Of a stretch of DNA of 5,227 nt, positions 3,915 to 5,227 are shown one piece after another (position 1 is the first letter of the stretch; every line of letters begins with the position of its first letter). Under the pieces are notes generated by a model that ran no database searches, had not been told where the DNA came from, and worked only from the letters and a program-made list of their open reading frames with translations. The position numbers and the translations under genes were made by a program. This DNA is from JBAZYZ01 sp964361185 (lineage in GTDB: Bacteria; Patescibacteriota; Minisyncoccia; Phycocordibacterales; VMEP01): positions 1 through 5,227 of the forward strand of contig CAYHZS010000050.1 of assembly GCA_964361185.1 (NCBI GenBank), written 5' to 3'.

Positions 3915-4920
3915 TCGCAATAATAGATTTTTTGTAAGTATCCAAATGCTCAAGGGCAATTCCTGTCCCTTTAGCCACGCAATAAAGAGCTTCTTCGGCA
4001 AGCACGGCCTTCACTCCCGTCCGCCTATAAACTAACTCAGGGAAATTGCGGAGCTGGGAAGTTCCTCCTGTCATGATTATCCCGTTCTCAATAATGTCAG
4101 CCGAAAGTTCAGGCGGAGTATCCTGAAGCACATCCTTCATCGCTTTTATCATCTGGCGGAGCTCTTTATCTATGGCCTTTACTATTTCATTAGTGGAAAT
4201 TTGCGCGGAGCGCGGAAGACCGGCAATAAAATCGCGCCCGCGTATGGTCATGGAAAGTTCATCTTCCACCGGAATGGCGGAACCGATGGCGATTTTCACC
4301 TCTTCCGCGGTCTTGTCCCCGATGGCTAGGTTGAATGTTTTCTTTATGTAGTCGGCAATCGCCTGATCAACCCGATTTCCGGCGCATTTCACCGAATTGG
4401 ATGCGACTATTCCGCCTAAGGAAATTACCGCTACGTCCGTCGTCCCTCCGCCTATGTCCACGATCATGTGCCCCTCCGCCTCATGAATGGGAATGCCCGC
4501 GCCGATAGCCGCAAGTATAGGCTCCTTGACCACGTAAGCATTCTTAGCCCCGGCCTTGATAGCCGCTTCCACAACCGCGCGCCGTTCGGTTGAAGTCACT
4601 CCGGCAGGAACGGAAACCATTACCTCCGGCTTAAAAATATTCCATCTGCCCAAGGCTTTCTCGATAAAATACCGGAGCATAGCTTCTGTCACGCGATAGT
4701 CCGCTATAACCCCGTCTTTCATCGGACGATAGGCAATGATGGAGTCAGGCGTTTTCCCTATCATACTTTTCGCTTCTTCTCCAACCGCTAGAATTTTATT
4801 ATCAATTTCCGAAACCGCGACCACTGACGGTTCGTTTAAAATAATTCCTTTACCCGGCAAAAAAACCAGCGTATTCGCCGTCCCCAAGTCAATACCAAGT
4901 TTTTTATAGAAAAACGCCAT
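3907..4920 (-). CDS. mreB: rod-shape-determining protein MreB (bacterial actin)
   Basis: This 337-residue protein is full length for MreB (usually about 330-350). It polymerises with ATP into membrane-associated filaments that guide the elongation machinery for peptidoglycan. The actin/Hsp70-type nucleotide site is intact: phosphate-1 loop DLGTANT (residues 11-17), the EPSVVA segment (30-35), phosphate-2 loop DIGGGTTD (155-162) and the adenosine motif MTGGTSQLRNF (283-293). In the last, GGTS replaces the more usual GGGA. The hydrophobic N-terminus MAFFYKKLGI may contact the membrane. The start is well placed because the actin core begins at residue 10. No Shine-Dalgarno is obvious; a possible leader ORF ends 4 nt upstream. 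The gene lies downstream of murA on the same strand, and no mreC or mreD follows it here. Its last 18 codons are repeated as a remnant at 3670-3726. A tandem repeat overlaps its TAG stop. Confidence 0.97.
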   Translation of the reverse strand: MAFFYKKLGIDLGTANTLVFLPGKGIILNEPSVVAVSEIDNKILAVGEEAKSMIGKTPDSIIAYRPMKDGVIADYRVTEAMLRYFIEKALGRWNIFKPEVMVSVPAGVTSTERRAVVEAAIKAGAKNAYVVKEPILAAIGAGIPIHEAEGHMIVDIGGGTTDVAVISLGGIVASNSVKCAGNRVDQAIADYIKKTFNLAIGDKTAEEVKIAIGSAIPVEDELSMTIRGRDFIAGLPRSAQISTNEIVKAIDKELRQMIKAMKDVLQDTPPELSADIIENGIIMTGGTSQLRNFPELVYRRTGVKAVLAEEALYCVAKGTGIALEHLDTYKKSIIAKR

Positions 4921-5095
4921 CCTATTAGAAGTTCATATTTATTATCGTCGTAATTATATACATATTTAAACAAAACTCCTCCGCTCTTGTCTTTCGTAAA
5001 ATTAATGTTTACTGGCAAACTTCTAACAGGACAAGTAAAAGTTAATCCATTCTACTATGTTAAACGGCGTATAACAATTTGGACCAAAACCCCGT
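4921..5095. other. murA-mreB intergenic region
   Basis: This 175-nt AT-rich spacer holds no clear terminator or consensus promoter. An 8-bp inverted repeat (5060-5067 with 5092-5099, 24-nt loop) overlaps the murA stop codon but has no U-run after it. A TATAAT hexamer on the minus strand (4958-4953) has no recognisable -35 box at the right distance. A purine-rich GGAGGAG (4982-4976, minus strand) lies upstream of a tiny ORF described separately. Confidence 0.5.
4925..4963 (-). promoter_or_regulatory. possible 12-codon leader ORF ahead of mreB
   Basis: On the minus strand a purine-rich GGAGGAG (4982-4976) precedes an ATG at 4963 by 12 nt. That ATG opens a 12-codon frame (MYIITTIINMNF) ending in TAA four nucleotides before the mreB ATG. 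mreB has no convincing ribosome binding site of its own (only AGG touching the start), so ribosomes finishing the leader could be passed on to mreB. The 12-nt spacing is longer than ideal and a frame this short can occur by chance. This is a suggestion, not an established gene. Confidence 0.25.
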
Positions 5096-5227
5096 TTAAA
5101 TTCCTCCCAAAACCTTTATGTCGGCTCCAAGTGAATTAAGCCTGGCGGCAACTTCTTCATACCCTCGGTTTATGGAATAAACGTTGCGAAGAATCGATTT
5201 TCCTTCCGCCCCAAGCATAGCTATGAG
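5096..5227 (-). CDS. murA: UDP-N-acetylglucosamine 1-carboxyvinyltransferase, C-terminal end (partial)
   Basis: Only the last 43 codons are in the window; the gene continues beyond the right edge. The protein transfers enolpyruvate from phosphoenolpyruvate to UDP-GlcNAc, the first committed step of peptidoglycan synthesis in the cytoplasm. The visible tail begins LIAMLGAEGKS and continues through NVYSINRGYEEVAARL to NSLGADIKVLGGI before a TAA stop. This matches the family's closing pattern: a small-residue helix with an AEG turn, then the I-x-RGYE and LxxLGADI motifs. The catalytic cysteine lies upstream and cannot be checked. The gene is co-oriented with mreB, 175 nt upstream of it, so two cell-envelope genes lie together. 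The tail motif is diagnostic, although an EPSP-synthase-family relative cannot be fully excluded from 43 residues. Confidence 0.88.
   Translation of the reverse strand, partial: LIAMLGAEGKSILRNVYSINRGYEEVAARLNSLGADIKVLGGI

Noticed and set aside
3701..4035. Two overlapping plus-strand frames through the palindromes after mreB
   Set aside because: They read through hairpins and antisense to mreB, and have no ribosome binding site.
4953..4958. TATAAT as the mreB promoter
   Set aside because: No -35-like sequence lies 16-18 nt upstream and there is no exact TGn extension; the region is AT-rich enough for chance.
4836..5018. 60-codon minus-strand frame overlapping the start of mreB
   Set aside because: It runs out of frame into conserved mreB sequence, has no start signal and no recognisable protein features.
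5060..5099. Terminator after murA
   Set aside because: The 8-bp inverted repeat has a 24-nt loop, overlaps the stop codon and lacks a U-run in the murA direction.

Overview
The window looks like chromosome from a small-genome bacterium, most probably a Candidate Phyla Radiation (Patescibacteria, Parcubacteria-like) lineage. This is inference. The supporting signs are a very short, P-loop-less clamp-loader delta-prime-like protein, frr sitting directly beside rseP without the uppS-cdsA-dxr genes that usually lie between them, AT-rich spacers full of short periodic repeats, and housekeeping genes without Shine-Dalgarno sequences. No ribosomal RNA or marker gene is present to settle it. Stop codons are TAG (four genes) and TAA (two); none is TGA.

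Layout, read in the direction of the minus strand (right to left). The window opens with the last 43 codons of murA (5096-5227), then a 175-nt gap and mreB (3907-4920). Next comes a repeat-rich gap (3517-3906) with a 13-bp tandem repeat, two large palindromes and a decayed second copy of the mreB 3' end. A single plus-strand gene of unknown function (3060-3464) follows, with its own promoter, strong ribosome binding site and terminator. Minus-strand genes resume with a holB-like clamp-loader gene (2209-2934), frr (1548-2099) and rseP (265-1368). Beyond rseP, the left 264 bases hold a heptamer array and a chain of five consecutive hairpins, and no gene.

Functionally the minus-strand genes are core housekeeping: peptidoglycan precursor synthesis (MurA), cell shape (MreB), replication clamp loading (delta-prime-like), ribosome recycling (Frr) and intramembrane proteolysis (RseP). 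The plus-strand gene is the only unrecognised protein and the best candidate for something new. It diverges from holB, and the two predicted promoters overlap at their -35 boxes around a small palindrome.

The most distinctive structure is non-coding. A family of 7-bp periodic repeats (roughly NNNRACY, or AAATCNC in the frr-rseP gap) lies just past the ends of rseP, frr, holB and the mreB remnant, and one copy lies in frame inside holB. Together with the hairpin chain and the duplicated mreB tail, this suggests repeat-driven remodelling of gene 3' ends.
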